A stretch of DNA of 64,000 nucleotides. Origin: Streptomyces sp. NBC_01016. GTDB lineage: Bacteria; Actinomycetota; Actinomycetes; Streptomycetales; Streptomycetaceae. Position 1 is the stretch's first letter, and the number at the start of each line of letters is the position of its first letter. The notes beneath the pieces were generated by a model that worked only from the letters and a program-made list of their open reading frames with translations, had not been told where the DNA came from and searched no databases. The translations under genes were made by a program, and so were the position numbers. The stretch is from contig NZ_JAPEOQ010000001.1 in assembly GCF_026341035.1 (NCBI RefSeq), positions 4,774,001 through 4,838,000 on the forward strand, in the 5' to 3' direction. Shown here piece by piece: positions 8,365-16,711 of this stretch.

Positions 8365-9372
8365 ATGCTCTTCGAGTTCGACTCGGATCAACGGCTGTGG
8401 CAGCGGACCGTTCGCGACGCCGTCTCCAAGGAGTGCACGGCGGCGTTCGTCCGGTCCGTCGCGGACGCCGGCGCCGACCCCGAACCGCTGTGGCGCACGT
8501 ATCGAAAGCTGGGGTGGACCGAGCTCGTCGACCCCTCCGAGGCCGTCGAACTCGGGATCCTGCTGGAGGAGTTGGGCCACGCGGTCGATCCGACTCCGTA
8601 TCTGGCGACCATGACGCAGTTCGCGCCGCTCGTCCCCGCGGCGGCCGGCGACGGGACACCTGGCGCCGCCGCGTTCTCCGGAGTGGCGGCCCGCGCGGAC
8701 GGCGCCGGCTGGGTCCTCGACGGCACCGCGCGCCACGTGCTCGACGCGGACCGCGCCGAACGCCTCGCGGTCGTCACCGACGCCGGGGTCTTCGTGGTGC
8801 CCGCTGCGGCGGTGTCCGTCGCCCCGCTGTACGTCTTCGACCCGTTGCTGCACGTCGCCGACGTGACCTTCGAGGGGGTGCGCGTCGGCGAGGACGACCG
8901 CAGCGGCGCCGACCCGGAGCGCGCCCGGCAGCTCGCGCTCGCCGGGCTCGCGATGACGACGGTCGGCGCCTGCCGCCGCATCCTCGAACTGACCCTGGAG
9001 CACGTCCGCGGCCGCCACCAGTTCGGCGCCCCGATCGGCTCGTTCCAGGCCGTCCAGCACAAGGCCGCCGACATGCATGTGGCGATCGAACGGGCCCGCG
9101 CCCTGGCCTACTTCGCGATGATGACGATCGCCGCCGACGACCCGCGCCGCCGGCTCGCCGCCGCCATGGCCAAGGCATCGGCGGGGGAGTGCCAGGCCCT
9201 GGTGTTCCGGCACGGAGTCCAGCTGTTCGGCGCGATGGGCAACACCTGGGAGAACGAGCTGCAGTTCGCACTCAAGCGTGCCAAGTCGTGCGAGCTGCTG
9301 CTCGGCGGCGCAGCCGAACACCGCGCCGTGATCGCCGACATCGTGGGGGACGGCCATGCGCATCAGCTTTGA
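8365..9372 (+). CDS. Acyl-CoA dehydrogenase family protein, short partner subunit
   Basis: This is a 335-residue flavin-type acyl-CoA dehydrogenase-like protein. The C-terminal helical domain is clear (LEHVRGRHQFGAPIGSFQ, then the C-terminal LFGAMGNTWENEL region), while the middle beta-domain is degenerate. It lacks the standard GMSEPGAGSD-type flavin contacts seen in the next gene. Such short, degenerate subunits pair with a full one to form alpha2beta2 enzymes, as in actinobacterial steroid side-chain degradation. An ATG at 8365 with GGGAGG about 7 nt upstream is preferred to the GTG at 8341, which overlaps the previous stop. It overlaps the next gene by 17 bp. Confidence 0.8.
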   Translation: MLFEFDSDQRLWQRTVRDAVSKECTAAFVRSVADAGADPEPLWRTYRKLGWTELVDPSEAVELGILLEELGHAVDPTPYLATMTQFAPLVPAAAGDGTPGAAAFSGVAARADGAGWVLDGTARHVLDADRAERLAVVTDAGVFVVPAAAVSVAPLYVFDPLLHVADVTFEGVRVGEDDRSGADPERARQLALAGLAMTTVGACRRILELTLEHVRGRHQFGAPIGSFQAVQHKAADMHVAIERARALAYFAMMTIAADDPRRRLAAAMAKASAGECQALVFRHGVQLFGAMGNTWENELQFALKRAKSCELLLGGAAEHRAVIADIVGDGHAHQL

Positions 9373-10537
9373 CGACGACACCGAAGCCTTCCGCTCCGAG
9401 TTCGTGGCGTTCCTGGACGCGAACCTGCCCACCGAGGACGAGGCCACCGAACGCTCCCGCTCCAGCGGCCACATACCCGAGTGGGCCCGGCGCTGGCAGC
9501 GCACCCAGTTCGACGCGGGGTGGCTGCTGCCCGGCAACCCGCCCGAGTTCGGCGGCCGGAACGCCACCGTGCTTCAGCGGTACGTGCACCTGGAGGAACT
9601 CGGCCGCCGCCGCATCTACCACAGCTTCAACCCGCAAGGAGTCGGCATCATCGCCGCCTCCCTGCTCTCCTTCGGCACCGACGAGCAGAAGCACCGCTGG
9701 GCCGTACCCATCCTCCGCGCCGAGATCACCGCGGCACTCGGGATGAGCGAACCCGGCGCCGGATCCGACCTCGCCTCCCTGCGTACCCGCGCCCAACCCT
9801 CTTCAGACGGTGCGTACTTCACGGTCGACGGCCAGAAGGTGTGGACCTCCGGCGCCCACGACGCCGACGTGCTGCTCACCTTCGTACGCACCGACCCGGA
9901 CGCCCCCAAGCACAAGGGCATCAGTGTGCTGCTGATCCCCACCGACACCCCCGGCGTGACCCGCCGCCCCTTCGCCTCCTTCACGGGACCCGAGGACAAG
10001 GACTTCAACGAGGTCTTCTTCGAAGGCGTACGGGTGTCCGCCGAGAACCTCGTCGGCCCGCTCCACGAGGGCTGGCGCGTGGCCAACGGTTCGCTCGGCC
10101 ACGAGCGCACGCTGATGTGGCTGGGCGACGCCGAGCGCATGAGCGACCTGCTGCGCGACTTCCGCCCCAGCACGGCGCTGGAGAAGGACTGGTACGCGAC
10201 CCTGGCCATGGACCGGCAGGCGCTGACCCTGCTCGGTACGGCCGCCCTGGCGCGCGCCGCCCGCGGCGAGACGGACGTCCCCTCGCTGTCCGTCCTGAAG
10301 GTGCTCGGGTCGGAGGCCTCGCAGAAGGGGTTGGAGCGCGCCCTGGAGGCGGCCGGACCCGAGGGGCTCATCCATGGCACGAACAGCGCGCCGTACAGCC
10401 ACATGAGCTTCGACGACGCCTTCGCCAGCTGGTTCCACCGGTACGCCCGCAGCTTCGGCGGCACGATCGCGGGCGGCACGTCCGAGATCCAGCGCGGCAT
10501 CATCGCCCAGCGCGTGCTCGGACTGCCGCGCGGCTGA
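9356..10537 (+). CDS. Acyl-CoA dehydrogenase, catalytic partner subunit
   Basis: This 393-residue acyl-CoA dehydrogenase should introduce an alpha-beta double bond into an acyl-CoA, passing electrons to ETF. It has the N-terminal helical domain, the flavin/substrate segment LGMSEPGAGSDLAS near residue 125, the beta-domain motif VDGQKVWTSGAHDAD and the C-terminal FGGTIAGGTSEIQRGIIAQR. It overlaps the previous gene by 17 bp, which supports a heteromeric complex. It is the last gene of the operon and is followed by a strong hairpin. Confidence 0.88.
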   Translation: MRISFDDDTEAFRSEFVAFLDANLPTEDEATERSRSSGHIPEWARRWQRTQFDAGWLLPGNPPEFGGRNATVLQRYVHLEELGRRRIYHSFNPQGVGIIAASLLSFGTDEQKHRWAVPILRAEITAALGMSEPGAGSDLASLRTRAQPSSDGAYFTVDGQKVWTSGAHDADVLLTFVRTDPDAPKHKGISVLLIPTDTPGVTRRPFASFTGPEDKDFNEVFFEGVRVSAENLVGPLHEGWRVANGSLGHERTLMWLGDAERMSDLLRDFRPSTALEKDWYATLAMDRQALTLLGTAALARAARGETDVPSLSVLKVLGSEASQKGLERALEAAGPEGLIHGTNSAPYSHMSFDDAFASWFHRYARSFGGTIAGGTSEIQRGIIAQRVLGLPRG

Positions 10538-10545
10538 GGAAGGTA

Positions 10546-10581
10546 CAGGGAGGGGTACCCCAGGCGGGACACCCCTCCCTG
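10546..10581. terminator. Bidirectional hairpin between convergent genes
   Basis: CAGGGAGGGGT at 10546 pairs perfectly with ACCCCTCCCTG ending at 10581 (11-bp stem). It lies between the stop codons of two converging genes. There is no U-tract, so it would work as a simple bidirectional stem-loop. Confidence 0.55.
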
Positions 10582-10605
10582 ACGCGCTGACCGGACGTGC
10601 TCGCC

Positions 10606-11508
10606 TCAGCCCGCGTACGTCGTGCCGAACGCCTCCAGGAACTCCAGGGTCGCCGCCGCCGACTCATGCGGACAGGACACGGCCACCCATGTCACCCCGG
10701 CCTTCTCCAGCGCGACGAACGCCTCCCGGTGGCGGTCCGCGTCGAGGGCCGGTTCCGTCAGGCTGTCGTCGCGGTACGAGTGCAGTACGTCGACGCTGTC
10801 ACCGCGCCCGGCGGCGGCCGTGGCATCGCGTACCTCCCCGATCGCGCCCGCCAGTTCGGACAGCGGGCCGAGCGTCGGCGTCCGGGCCGTCGCGCTCAGC
10901 TCGGCGCCGCCGGACATCGGCATCCAGCCCTGTGCCCGCTCGGCGGCCCGGCGCCGGCTCAGCCGCGAGTTGCCCCCGATCCACACCGGTATCGGCTGCT
11001 GCGCCGGCTTCGGCAGGGCCTGCGCTTCCCGGACGTTGAAGTGCCGGCCTTCGTAACTGAACGGTTCGCCGCTCCAGTGCAGTGCCAGCACGTCGAGCAC
11101 CTCGTCGAACAGCGCGTTGCGCTCCTCGAAGTCGACGCCCAGGGCGTGGAACTCGCCCTTCAGGTACCCGGCGCCGAGCCCCAGGATCAGCCGCCCGCCG
11201 GAGAGCCGGTCGAGGGTCGCCGCCTGCTTGGCCAGCAGCAGCGGATTGCGGTACGGGGCGACGGCCAGGTACGTGAGCAGCCGCAGCCTGCTGGTGACGG
11301 CCGCCGCGTGGGAGAGCGCGATGAAGGGGTCGAGTGTCTGGTGCCCGCCGTGGCCGAGCCAGCGCGCGCCGGGGGCCGGGTGCTCACTGAAGGAGAGCCC
11401 GGAGAACCCGAACTCCTCGGCGGCCCGGGCCACTTCCGTCAACGGTCCCGCGTCCAGCAGGTCGCCGTCCGGTCCGTGCGCCTCCGGGTAGTGAAACAGG
11501 AATCGCAT
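10606..11508 (-). CDS. LLM-class (luciferase-like) F420- or FMN-dependent oxidoreductase
   Basis: This is a 300-residue TIM-barrel protein of the bacterial-luciferase-like superfamily. Family signatures are ARAAEEFGFSGLSFSEHP near the N-terminus, the strand-loop TYLAVAPYRNPLLLAKQAATLD, then GRLILGLGAGYLKGEF. In actinobacteria most such proteins use F420, though FMN monooxygenases also occur; the sequence alone does not decide. The start is the ATG at 11508, with GGAGG about 10 nt upstream. It is divergent from the Rieske oxygenase operon, and the shared intergenic region carries site 3, so both directions are probably regulated together. Confidence 0.82.
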   Translation of the reverse strand: MRFLFHYPEAHGPDGDLLDAGPLTEVARAAEEFGFSGLSFSEHPAPGARWLGHGGHQTLDPFIALSHAAAVTSRLRLLTYLAVAPYRNPLLLAKQAATLDRLSGGRLILGLGAGYLKGEFHALGVDFEERNALFDEVLDVLALHWSGEPFSYEGRHFNVREAQALPKPAQQPIPVWIGGNSRLSRRRAAERAQGWMPMSGGAELSATARTPTLGPLSELAGAIGEVRDATAAAGRGDSVDVLHSYRDDSLTEPALDADRHREAFVALEKAGVTWVAVSCPHESAAATLEFLEAFGTTYAG

Positions 11509-11614
11509 CGTCACGCATCCTCCGGTTCTGTGCGGAACTGTCGGCCGTACGGCCCCTGTTGCGGGCCCGTCCAGGTTCGCACCCGCGCGGGCCGCTTGAC
11601 GCACGATCAGTTGA

Positions 11615-11629
11615 GAGAATACCGTTCTC
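11615..11629. promoter_or_regulatory. 15-bp dyad operator (regulon site 3)
   Basis: GAGAATACCGTTCTC lies in the divergent region between the LLM protein (start 11508) and the Rieske oxygenase (start 11688). It has one half-site mismatch to the consensus. Confidence 0.7.
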
Positions 11630-11687
11630 ACATCAAGAGATCGAGGTTATCCAAGGCTTTCGGGCGTCATCTGGAGGGTCGGACCCC

Positions 11688-12947
11688 ATGCCGCATTTCA
11701 AGAAGCCCGCCGAGGGCAGCTGGACCGAGCACTTGAAGATCGGCACGGAGCCGATCAGCTACGAGGACTCCATCTCGCCCGAGCACTACGAGCTGGAGCG
11801 GGACGCGATCTTCCGCAGGACATGGCTCAACGTCGGCCGCGTCGAGCAACTGCCGCGCAAGGGAAGCTACTTCACCAAGGAGCTGGACGCGGCCCGCACC
11901 TCGGTCATCGTCGCCCGCGGCACCGACAACGAGATCCGCGCGTTCCACAACGTGTGCCGCCACCGGGGCAACAAGCTGGTGTGGAACGACTTCCCGCGCG
12001 AGGAGACCAGCGGCGTGTGCCGCCAGTTCACCTGCAAGTACCACGCCTGGCGCTACGACCTCGAGGGCAAGCTCGCCTACGTGCAGCAGGAGGGCGAGTT
12101 CTTCGACCTCGACAAGTCCGACTACGGACTCAAGACGGTGCACACGGAGGTATGGGAGGGGTTCATCTTCGTCAACCTCGACCCCGGGAACACCACACCG
12201 CTGCGCGAGTACCTCGGCGAGTTCGCCAAGGGCATCGAGGGCTACCCGTTCCACAAGCTCACGCAGGTGCACAAGTACCGCGCCGAGGTCGGCGCCAACT
12301 GGAAGCTGTTCATCGACGCGTTCGCCGAGTTCTACCACGCGCCGATCCTGCACTCCGGCCAGTACATGGCCGAAGAGGCCCGCAAGATCCAGAAGTACGG
12401 GTACGAGGGACTGCACTACGACATCGACGGCCCCCACTCGATGGTCTCCTCCTGGGGCGGGATCGCACCGCCGCACGACCGCAAGATGGTCAAGCCCATC
12501 GAAGCGGCCCTGGAGAGCGGCCTGTTCGGGCCGTGGGACGCCCCGGACATCGGGGTGGAGACGGCGGATCTCCCGTCGGCCATCAATCCGACCCGCGACA
12601 AGCGGTGGGGCATGGACTCGTTCGTGTTCTTCCCGAACTTCATGCTGCTGATCTGGCGGCCCAACTGGGTGCTCACGTACCACTACTGGCCGACCTCGTA
12701 CAACACGCACATCTTCGAGGGCACCTGCTACTTCGTGCCGCCGAAGAACGGGTTCCAGCGGTTGCAGCAGGAGCTGGCCGCGGTGTCGTTCAAGGAGTAC
12801 GGACTGCAGGACGGCAACACCCTCGAAGCGACGCAGACGATGCTCGAGTCCCGCACCGTCGACACCTTCCCGCTCAACGACCAGGAGGTGCTGCTGCGGC
12901 ACCTGCACGAGACCGCGCGCGGCTACGTCGACGAGTACCAGGGCTGA
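11688..12947 (+). CDS. Rieske non-heme iron oxygenase, alpha subunit
   Basis: This is a 419-residue aromatic-ring-hydroxylating-type oxygenase large subunit. The N-terminal Rieske domain binds 2Fe-2S through CRHRG (near residue 90) and CKYHAW (near 115). The C-terminal catalytic domain has the mononuclear iron site FIDAFAEFYHAPILH near residue 205. The ATG at 11688 follows TGGAGGG. No reductase or Rieske-type ferredoxin gene is next to it, so it must borrow electron-transfer partners encoded elsewhere. It is first in an operon with a small protein and an amidohydrolase. It could hydroxylate a ring or an unactivated carbon of the aglycone-type substrate (inference). Confidence 0.9.
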   Translation: MPHFKKPAEGSWTEHLKIGTEPISYEDSISPEHYELERDAIFRRTWLNVGRVEQLPRKGSYFTKELDAARTSVIVARGTDNEIRAFHNVCRHRGNKLVWNDFPREETSGVCRQFTCKYHAWRYDLEGKLAYVQQEGEFFDLDKSDYGLKTVHTEVWEGFIFVNLDPGNTTPLREYLGEFAKGIEGYPFHKLTQVHKYRAEVGANWKLFIDAFAEFYHAPILHSGQYMAEEARKIQKYGYEGLHYDIDGPHSMVSSWGGIAPPHDRKMVKPIEAALESGLFGPWDAPDIGVETADLPSAINPTRDKRWGMDSFVFFPNFMLLIWRPNWVLTYHYWPTSYNTHIFEGTCYFVPPKNGFQRLQQELAAVSFKEYGLQDGNTLEATQTMLESRTVDTFPLNDQEVLLRHLHETARGYVDEYQG

Positions 12948-12972
12948 CCGACTCCAGGAGGAGAACCGCATC

Positions 12973-13308
12973 ATGGCGCACGCCACTGTCTTTCCCGCCG
13001 GCTTCGAGGCCCTGGAGCCGTTCGCCGACTGGGCCGTCCAGGGCGAGAAGGCCCGCTACGCCAAGCGGCTCGCCAGCACCATGGACGAGTTGGACGCCTT
13101 CTACAACGCGGCGTTCCCCCTGCTCCGGACCAACAAGGCGTACCTGGAGCAGATCGACCTCGACGCCATATCGGAGCAGGACAAGCGCCTGCTCTGGGCG
13201 TTCTGCGCGCTGGTGACCGTCGCCTTCCCAGTCGAGGCGTGGCGCCAGCCGCGGGTTCCCGACTCGGGACCCTCCAGCATCGACGCCGTCGTCGAACCCG
13301 CCGTCTGA
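12973..13308 (+). CDS. Small uncharacterised protein downstream of the Rieske oxygenase
   Basis: This is a 111-residue soluble protein with a good ribosome site (AGGAGGAG about 10 nt upstream), 25 bp after the Rieske gene. No catalytic motif is recognised. It is predicted mostly helical between residues 15 and 85 (FADWAVQGEKARYAKRLAS, then SEQDKRLLWAFCALVTVAF), with a disordered proline-rich tail. It does not look like a ring-hydroxylase beta subunit, which is about 160 residues with a cystatin-like fold. Placement suggests an accessory role for the oxygenase, but that is only inference. Confidence 0.7.
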   Translation: MAHATVFPAGFEALEPFADWAVQGEKARYAKRLASTMDELDAFYNAAFPLLRTNKAYLEQIDLDAISEQDKRLLWAFCALVTVAFPVEAWRQPRVPDSGPSSIDAVVEPAV

Positions 13309-13340
13309 CCGGCCGCCACCCTTGTGTGAAGGAGCCCGCG

Positions 13341-14600
13341 ATGCCCCGCCCGCGTACCCCACAGCCGCCCGTCCTGCTCCGCGCCGCGCGGCTGCTCGAT
13401 GTCGACAAGGGGGAGTACGTCGCCCCAGGTGAACTGCTCGTCGAGGGCGAGCACATCACCCGGATCGCGCCCGACACCGTCCCGGACGGCACGGTCGTCG
13501 TCGACCTCGGCGATCTGACCCTGCTGCCCGGCCTGATGGACATGGAGGTCAACCTGCTGCTCGGCGGTCCCGATCACCGCAGTCCGCTGATCGCGGTGCA
13601 GGACGATCCGGCGGTGCGCACCCTGCGGGCGGTGGCGAATGCGCGCAGGACCCTGCGCGCCGGCTTCACGACGGTGCGCAACCTGGGCCTCTTCCTCCAG
13701 ACCAACGGGCTGCTGCTCGACGTCGCCCTGAAGAAGGCCATCGACCACGGCTGGATCGACGGCCCCCGAGTCGTGCCGGCCGGGCACGCGATCACACCCA
13801 CGGGCGGGCACCTGGACCCGACGATGTTCCAGGCGTTCGCCCCGCACGTGCTGCCGTTGACGGTGGAGGAGGGGATCGCCAACGGCGTCGACGAGGTGCG
13901 CAAGGCCGTGCGCTACCAGATCAAGCACGGCGCGTGGGTCATCAAGGTGTGCGCCTCGAACGGCGTGATGTCGCACACCGGCCCGGCCGGCGCCCAGCAG
14001 TACTCCGACGAGGAACTGCGCGCCATCGTCGACGAGGCCCACCGGGCGGGGCGGAAGGTCGCCGCGCACTGCATGGGCGAACAGGCGGTCACGGCCGCGC
14101 TCGACGCCGGCATCGACTGCATCGAGCACGGCTTCCTCACCAGCGGCGAGACACTCGACCGGATGGTGGCGCAGGGCACCTTCCTGGTGGCCACCACCTC
14201 GCTCAACGACGACATGGACATCTCGCGCGCCGACCCCGAACTCCAGGCAAAGGCCGCCGAGGTGTTCCCGCGGGCCCGCGCCACCATCTCCGAGGCCATC
14301 CGCCGCGGCGTACGGGTGGCCTGCGGCTCCGACGCCCCGGCGATCCCGCACGGACGCAACGCCAAGGAGCTGATCGCGCTGGTGAAGCGGGGCATGTCCC
14401 CGCTCGACGCGATCCGCGCCGCGACGACCGTCTCCGCCGACCTCATCGACGTCGACGACCGCGGTCGCCTCGACACGGGCCTGCTCGCCGATGTCATCGC
14501 CGTCCCCGGCGACCCGCTGGCGGACGTGGCGGTGACGGGCGACGTGCGGTTCGTGATGAAGGGCGGGACGATCCACCGGAACGACACCACGGAGGCCTGA
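13341..14600 (+). CDS. Amidohydrolase-superfamily protein lacking the HxH metal motif
   Basis: This 419-residue protein resembles imidazolonepropionase/Xaa-Pro dipeptidase-type amidohydrolases, with an N-terminal beta-sandwich and a TIM barrel. Recognised later ligands are the Lys of WVIKVCASNG, the His of AAHCMG, the His of CIEHGF and the Asp of ACGSDAPAIPHG. The first metal motif, normally PGLIDxHxH, reads PGLMDMEVNLLLGG here, so both histidines are replaced. Either one metal site is lost or the pocket is re-purposed. The ATG at 13341 follows GAAGGAG. It is the third gene of the Rieske operon. Its substrate is unknown. Confidence 0.8.
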   Translation: MPRPRTPQPPVLLRAARLLDVDKGEYVAPGELLVEGEHITRIAPDTVPDGTVVVDLGDLTLLPGLMDMEVNLLLGGPDHRSPLIAVQDDPAVRTLRAVANARRTLRAGFTTVRNLGLFLQTNGLLLDVALKKAIDHGWIDGPRVVPAGHAITPTGGHLDPTMFQAFAPHVLPLTVEEGIANGVDEVRKAVRYQIKHGAWVIKVCASNGVMSHTGPAGAQQYSDEELRAIVDEAHRAGRKVAAHCMGEQAVTAALDAGIDCIEHGFLTSGETLDRMVAQGTFLVATTSLNDDMDISRADPELQAKAAEVFPRARATISEAIRRGVRVACGSDAPAIPHGRNAKELIALVKRGMSPLDAIRAATTVSADLIDVDDRGRLDTGLLADVIAVPGDPLADVAVTGDVRFVMKGGTIHRNDTTEA

Positions 14601-14659
14601 CCCACTGCCTCACCCGCCGACGGGGCCCTGGCCCACTGCCTCACCCTGCGACGGGGCCC
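14601..14659. repeat. Two imperfect 28-bp direct repeats
   Basis: Copies at 14601-14628 and 14632-14659 both begin CCCACTGCCTCACCC and end GACGGGGCCC, with two mismatches between them. The first copy starts right after the amidohydrolase stop codon. The second covers the last codons of the convergent dehydrogenase gene, so a local duplication has shaped its C-terminus. No clear hairpin with a U-tract is seen. Confidence 0.6.
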
Positions 14660-15708
14660 GCCGCGAACGGTGACACCACATGCGGCAGATCCGCCGTCGT
14701 ACGGATCCCCGGCTCCGCCGCACACACCCACGGCACCGCGTTCACCGCACGGTTGGCGGTGTACGCCGGGTAGGTGGCGGCCGCCTTCTCCGGGGCGACG
14801 GGGAAGCGGATCGTGACGTCGAGCGGGGCGTCGCCGTCGACGGTCAGCCGCCACCCGGTGTCCCGCAGATCCCAGGACCTGTCGAGCTCCGTCGTGCAAT
14901 ACCAGGTCGCCCGGAACCGCAGGACGTCGCGGCCTCCTTGCTGCCACGCCACCGTGACGCGCTGCGCCGCCACCGAACCGGCCTCCAGCACCCCGGCGGC
15001 GATCGTCGTACGCGAGAGGGCGCCCGCGAACTCGCCGTGTACCGTGGCCCGTTCGACGGGCAGCCCGAGCGCGTCGGCCACCACCCGCAGCGACGGTGCG
15101 AAGCTCGCCTGCAGTGAGGCGAGCCGCCGCTCGTCGAAGGTGTCGTGCCGCCCGCCGAACCCCATCACGTCGAAGAGCAGCCCGGGTGACGGACGCCGCG
15201 ACAGATCGGCGAACTCCTCGATCAGCAGCCCGTCGAGCCGCCGCTGCACGGACGCGAGCACCAGCGGCAGCGCCTCCGTCACGAAGCCGGGACTGCTGCC
15301 GGTGCTGTGGATGCTGCTGCCGCCCTCGGCGCAGGCGGCCTCGATCCGCTGCCGCAGGAGCTGGTCCATGGCGTCGGGGTGGTGGAAGTCGGTGCGGGTG
15401 GCGACGACGTTGATCCCTGCCGACAGGAGCGCGCACACAGCGTCGGCGTCCAGCTCACGCGGCGTGTAGAGCACGCAGTCCGGCTTGAGCCCGAGCACCT
15501 CGGCCGGCTCGGTGGTGGCGGGGACGCCCAGCGGCGCGAGCCCGCACAACTCGCCGGCGTCCAGGCCCGACTTGTCCGCGCTGTGCACGAGCACGCCGAC
15601 GACCTCCAGCTGAGGATGCTCGGCGGCCCCGCGCAGCGTACGACTCCCGATGTTGCCGGTCGCCCACTGGACGACGCGGTACGACGACTTGCGCCCCGGT
15701 TCCGTCAT
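14641..15708 (-). CDS. Dihydrodipicolinate reductase-like NAD(P)-dependent dehydrogenase
   Basis: This is a 355-residue protein with an N-terminal Rossmann fold (VVQWATGNIGSRTLRGAAEHP, near residues 12-32) and a DapB-like C-terminal domain. The family includes 2,4-diaminopentanoate dehydrogenase-like enzymes and many uncharacterised actinobacterial members found in lipid and steroid gene clusters. The motif GINVVATRTDF followed by STGSSPGFVTEALP is characteristic. It is not expected to be the lysine-pathway DapB. It is a single-gene transcript. Site 4 ends only 4 bp upstream of the ATG, so the bound repressor would block initiation directly. Confidence 0.75.
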   Translation of the reverse strand: MTEPGRKSSYRVVQWATGNIGSRTLRGAAEHPQLEVVGVLVHSADKSGLDAGELCGLAPLGVPATTEPAEVLGLKPDCVLYTPRELDADAVCALLSAGINVVATRTDFHHPDAMDQLLRQRIEAACAEGGSSIHSTGSSPGFVTEALPLVLASVQRRLDGLLIEEFADLSRRPSPGLLFDVMGFGGRHDTFDERRLASLQASFAPSLRVVADALGLPVERATVHGEFAGALSRTTIAAGVLEAGSVAAQRVTVAWQQGGRDVLRFRATWYCTTELDRSWDLRDTGWRLTVDGDAPLDVTIRFPVAPEKAAATYPAYTANRAVNAVPWVCAAEPGIRTTADLPHVVSPFAAGPVAG

Positions 15709-15711
15709 GGC

Positions 15712-15726
15712 GAGAACGGTACTCTC
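15712..15726. promoter_or_regulatory. 15-bp dyad operator (regulon site 4)
   Basis: GAGAACGGTACTCTC begins 4 bp upstream of the dehydrogenase ATG at 15708. There is no room for a Shine-Dalgarno sequence between site and start, so a leaderless or very short-leader transcript is likely. Confidence 0.65.
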
Positions 15727-15774
15727 GCGAGGGGAGAAGCGTAATGGCGCTGCGGTGAGCTGTCCGGCGCGGTG

Positions 15775-16437
15775 TCAGACCTTCCCTGTGACCCCGCCCC
15801 GGCAGAACTCCCAGACCTCCTCGGCGGAGACCTGCGTCGACGTGCTGCCGGACGGGACGCCCGGGGTCTGCGCGGTGAACATCGCCGTCTGCATCACCAG
15901 CGACGCCGCGCGCCGCGGCTTGTCCGCCTTCGCATCACCCGACTCCACGGCCTCTTCGACGAGTTCGGTGAAAAGGTCGAGCAACGGCACGTGCGCGGTG
16001 GCCACCTGCTCCGGGTGGGTGCCAAGGAGCTGCATGGCGAAGTCGGTGAACAGCGGGCTCTGTCGGCCGGGGCGCGGCAGCGACTGCTCGTAGAGCATGT
16101 GCACCGCGACGCGCAGCCGCTCGAGCGGCTTCTTCTTGGCGGCGGTGGCGGCACGGATCTCGTCGGCCGAGCGCCCCAGGGCGTCCTCGAACAGGGCGAG
16201 CAGCAGCTCGTGTTTGCCGTCGAAGTGCTGGTAGAAGCTGCGTAGCGACTGCTTCGAGCGCTCGACGACCTCCTGCACGGTGAAGTCGGTGGTGCCCTTG
16301 GCGGCGATGAGCTCCTGCGCCGCTTCGAGGAAGCGCTCGATCCGCTGCTCGGCGCGGAGCTTGGCCGCGCGCGTGGACCGCTCGATCGCGCGCTGTCGCC
16401 AGACGGGCGGAGTGGGCTCTGCGGGTACGGCGTTCAT
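15775..16437 (-). CDS. TetR-family transcriptional regulator
   Basis: This is a regulator of about 220 residues. The helix-turn-helix domain runs from RIERFLEAAQELIAAKG through VQEVVERSKQSLRSFYQHFDGKHELLL, with a helical ligand-binding C-terminus. The start is uncertain: ATG at 16437 or an in-frame GTG at 16482, neither with a good ribosome site. A near-consensus copy of the regulon dyad (site 5) lies 70 bp upstream of the ATG, which would give autoregulation. That makes this gene the strongest candidate for the repressor of the whole 15-bp-dyad regulon (inference). Confidence 0.85.
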   Translation of the reverse strand: MNAVPAEPTPPVWRQRAIERSTRAAKLRAEQRIERFLEAAQELIAAKGTTDFTVQEVVERSKQSLRSFYQHFDGKHELLLALFEDALGRSADEIRAATAAKKKPLERLRVAVHMLYEQSLPRPGRQSPLFTDFAMQLLGTHPEQVATAHVPLLDLFTELVEEAVESGDAKADKPRRAASLVMQTAMFTAQTPGVPSGSTSTQVSAEEVWEFCRGGVTGKV

Positions 16438-16507
16438 CTGCGGAACGATACGCGACTTGGTTGAGAAGCGGGTGGCTTCCACCTACCGAATCGGGTACCG
16501 CGCGATC

Positions 16508-16522
16508 GGGAACTCCATTCTC
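16508..16522. promoter_or_regulatory. 15-bp dyad operator (regulon site 5, TetR promoter)
   Basis: GGGAACTCCATTCTC differs from GAGAAC at the second base of the left half-site and keeps an intact right half-site. It lies upstream of the TetR gene at 15775-16437. Confidence 0.55.
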
Positions 16523-16544
16523 CGGAAGTGCTCTCCCGTCCGAG

Positions 16545-16694
16545 GGCGGCTTCCGTACCGGCCTGATGATCGGCTGCGGCGTGGCCGTGCTCTCCGCCGC
16601 GGTCGCGACGTTCATCCCGGCGCTACGCAAGGGCGAGGGCGAGCCGACGGGCGAGCAGGAGCCCGTGTCCGACGGGGCCCCGGCCCGCGCCTGA
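16545..16694 (+). pseudogene. Remnant of an MFS drug-transporter C-terminus
   Basis: About 50 codons on the plus strand read GGFRTGLMIGCGVAVLSAA and on into a charged tail. This is what the last transmembrane helix and tail of a 14-helix EmrB/QacA-type exporter look like. The rest of the gene is absent: upstream of 16545 the sequence becomes the TetR promoter. It looks like a leftover of a deletion next to the regulator, which often pairs with such exporters. It is unlikely to be expressed as a useful protein. Confidence 0.45.
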
Positions 16695-16711
16695 CCGCTC
16701 GGCGGTCGCGT

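Noticed and set aside
13341..14600. Imidazolonepropionase (histidine degradation)
   Set aside because: Overall similarity only. The HxH motif is missing and no other hut genes are near.
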